DNA of 64,000 bases from NCBI RefSeq assembly GCF_040932035.1, contig NZ_JBFRBB010000005.1, positions 62,001-126,000 on the forward strand, in the 5' to 3' direction. Shown here piece after piece: positions 62,529 through 64,000 of this stretch; position 1 is the first letter of the stretch, and every line of letters begins with the position of its first letter. The notes beneath the pieces were generated by a model that was not told where the DNA came from, ran no database searches, and was given only the letters and a program-made list of their open reading frames with translations. Origin of the DNA: Hoeflea_A sp040932035 (GTDB lineage Bacteria > Pseudomonadota > Alphaproteobacteria > Rhizobiales > Rhizobiaceae). A program made the position numbers and the translations under genes.

Positions 62529-63722
62529 TCATACACTATCCGGCTCGGAAATCCCTGACAAAACAGCATCCGTATCCGCCCCCATTTGAGGTGGCGCGCG
62601 CCGGTAGCTGACCGGTGTTTTCGACAGTTTCAAGGGATTGCCGATGAGCGAAACCCGGCCGTCCTTCGCGGCGGGTGTGTCGACTGCAATCTTCATGTCA
62701 CGCGCCGCCACCTGGTCGGATCCGAAGACGCGGTCGAGCGTGTTGACCGGCCCAACAGGCACCTTGATTGCTTCAAGCCCTTCAATAATCTCGTCGCTGG
62801 CGCGCTCATACAGCAACGCCTGAAGAATGGCGGTTAGCTTATCGCGGTTTTCAAGCCTTGCCGGATTGGTCGCAAAGCGCTCGTCCCCGGCAAGCTCGGC
62901 TCGGCCAAGCCAACCTGCGAACCGTTCGAATTGCGCGTCATTGCCAACGGCAACGATCACATGGCCGTCAGCGGTTTCGAACACCTGGTAGGGCGCGATG
63001 TTCGGATGTCCGTTGCCGCGCCGCTTAGGTACTTCGCCCGAAGTCAGATAGTTGACGCCCTCATTGATAAGCCAGGCGATCTGGCTGTCGACCAGCGCCA
63101 GGTCGATGTGCTGGCCCTCTCCGGTCCGCGCGCGGTGGCGCAGGGCGGCAAGGATGCCGACGGCCGCGTACATGCCACACATGACATCGGCGATACCGAC
63201 CGCCACTTTCATTGGCTCACCCTCGGGCTCGCCAGTCAGGCTCATGATGCCGCCATAGCCCTGCGCCATCAGATCGTATCCGGGTTTCGAAGCATTGGGA
63301 CCCGTCTGGCCGAAGCCGGAAATCGAGCAGTAGACGAGATGCGGAAAGTCCCCGAGCATCGTTTCGAAATCAAGGTCGTATTTCGCCAGCGAACCCGGCT
63401 TGAAGTTCTCAATTACAACATCGCAACCGGCCGCGAGCCGGCGGACAACGCGCTGCCCCTCTTTGCTGCTGATGTCGAGCGCGACGGATTTCTTGTTGCG
63501 GTTGGCGGCCATGAAATAGGCACTGAGATCCGTCGGTTTTCCCGCAGTTCCATCGACAAAGGGCGGCCCCCAATGCCGCGTATCGTCACCGCCCGTCTTC
63601 GGATTTTCGATCTTGATCACCTCTGCGCCCAGATCCCCGAGCAATTGGGTGCAGGTCGGCCCCGCAAGAATCCGGCTGAGGTCGAGGATCCGGAGACCTT
63701 CAAGAGCGCCTGTCATTGTCAC
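62529..63722 (-). CDS. Class III (CaiB/BaiF-family) CoA-transferase
   Basis: 397 residues. The N-terminus ALEGLRILDLSRILAGPTCTQLLGDLGAEVIKIENP and the FGQTGPNASKPGYDLMAQGYGGIMSLTGEPEG block with the catalytic Asp (GYD) are diagnostic. It moves CoA between carboxylic acids. Formyl-CoA:oxalate CoA-transferase belongs here, but specific oxalate features were not recognised. It lies 11 bp after the thiamine-diphosphate enzyme gene and is probably co-transcribed. Confidence 0.87.
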   Translation of the reverse strand: MTMTGALEGLRILDLSRILAGPTCTQLLGDLGAEVIKIENPKTGGDDTRHWGPPFVDGTAGKPTDLSAYFMAANRNKKSVALDISSKEGQRVVRRLAAGCDVVIENFKPGSLAKYDLDFETMLGDFPHLVYCSISGFGQTGPNASKPGYDLMAQGYGGIMSLTGEPEGEPMKVAVGIADVMCGMYAAVGILAALRHRARTGEGQHIDLALVDSQIAWLINEGVNYLTSGEVPKRRGNGHPNIAPYQVFETADGHVIVAVGNDAQFERFAGWLGRAELAGDERFATNPARLENRDKLTAILQALLYERASDEIIEGLEAIKVPVGPVNTLDRVFGSDQVAARDMKIAVDTPAAKDGRVSLIGNPLKLSKTPVSYRRAPPQMGADTDAVLSGISEPDSV

Positions 63723-63733
63723 GTCTCCATTGT

Positions 63734-64000
63734 CTAGATCCGGCCGTCATAGGATTTCGGATCTATAACGGCTGCAATAACCGTGAATGTATCGGCAAGA
63801 AGCGCTTGCCTCATTGCGTCGCGAAGCTCCGCCCGGCTTGTCACCGTGTGGCCGTTGCCGCCGAACGCCCTGCCGATGGCTGCGAAGTCGTGCCGGGCGA
63901 AATCGACTCCTTTGTTGCCAAGCTGCCGCTGGCGCTGCTTGAGTTCGATCAGAGCCAGGCTGGCATCGACGAATACCACGAAGATGACTTTGCTCTTCAG
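63734..64000 (-). CDS. Thiamine-diphosphate-dependent enzyme, C-terminal fragment
   Basis: Only the last 88 codons are in the window (open to the edge). The sequence VVFVDASLALIELKQRQRQ, then FARHDFAAIGRAFGGNGHTV and TVIAAVIDPKSYDGRI, matches the C-terminal pyrophosphate-binding domain of acetolactate-synthase-like enzymes. The adjacent CoA-transferase raises oxalyl-CoA decarboxylase as one option. The substrate cannot be settled from this fragment. Confidence 0.65.
   Translation of the reverse strand: MKSKVIFVVFVDASLALIELKQRQRQLGNKGVDFARHDFAAIGRAFGGNGHTVTSRAELRDAMRQALLADTFTVIAAVIDPKSYDGRI

Noticed and set aside
1..64000. CRISPR arrays or rRNA genes
   Set aside because: No regularly spaced repeats or rRNA-like segments were seen on either strand.

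Overview
The window is about 64 kb of high-GC DNA from an alphaproteobacterium, most likely a Rhizobiales-type, possibly marine, methylotroph. This rests on the gene content: a complete serine-cycle operon, Rhizobium/Agrobacterium-like ABC and Att-type genes, an ExoP-like polysaccharide system and ATGA/TGATG overlaps throughout. No species call is possible from the sequence alone. Both ends cut a gene: hisC on the left and a thiamine-diphosphate enzyme on the right.

Left part (1-9.5 kb): a cytosine-deaminase-family gene carrying the residue change associated with 5-methylcytosine deamination is followed by a BMP-type nucleobase/nucleoside ABC transporter (binding protein, ATPase, two permeases) with an amidase inside the operon. 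Two near-identical palindromes resembling the RutR operator lie just before the binding-protein gene. A BASS-family transporter follows on the opposite strand.

Middle (9.5-24.3 kb): a tandem pair of related ParA-like ATPases with no ParB, a DmdA-like GcvT-family methyltransferase with a divergent LysR gene, a peptide-type ABC importer, tRNA-Arg(CCU), an AttEFGH-like export cluster and a NarL/LuxR-family regulator.

C1 region (24.5-35.6 kb): one tight operon holds sga, mtkA, mtkB, hpr, ppc, glyA, mcl and gck, i.e. the carbon-carbon part of the serine cycle. The THF-side genes mtdA, fch and ftfL are absent here. The divergent LuxR-type gene and an inverted repeat between it and sga suggest local control.

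Polysaccharide island (about 35.6-59.6 kb): about 20 genes on the minus strand run from a NusG/RfaH-like antiterminator through sugar-nucleotide enzymes, flippase, sulfotransferase, acyltransferase, glycosyltransferases, AsnB, two different polymerase/ligase-type proteins and a priming transferase to a Wza/Wzc/CpsB export and phosphoregulation set. An ops-like element follows the antiterminator gene directly behind an RNA hairpin, and a second core copy lies in the largest internal gap. The island is flanked by direct copies of the last 44 codons of a glutathione S-transferase gene: the intact gst at 59.6 kb and a 132-bp remnant at 35.6 kb. This looks like an integration or duplication boundary.

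Right end (59.6-64 kb): gst with its LysR regulator, small DUF1330 and DUF1194 genes, a class III CoA-transferase and the truncated thiamine-diphosphate enzyme. Two genes in the window (second ParA-like gene at 10.6 kb, glycosyltransferase at 52.6 kb) have no ATG/GTG/TTG where homology and the ribosome binding site place the start; ATC and ATA stand there instead.
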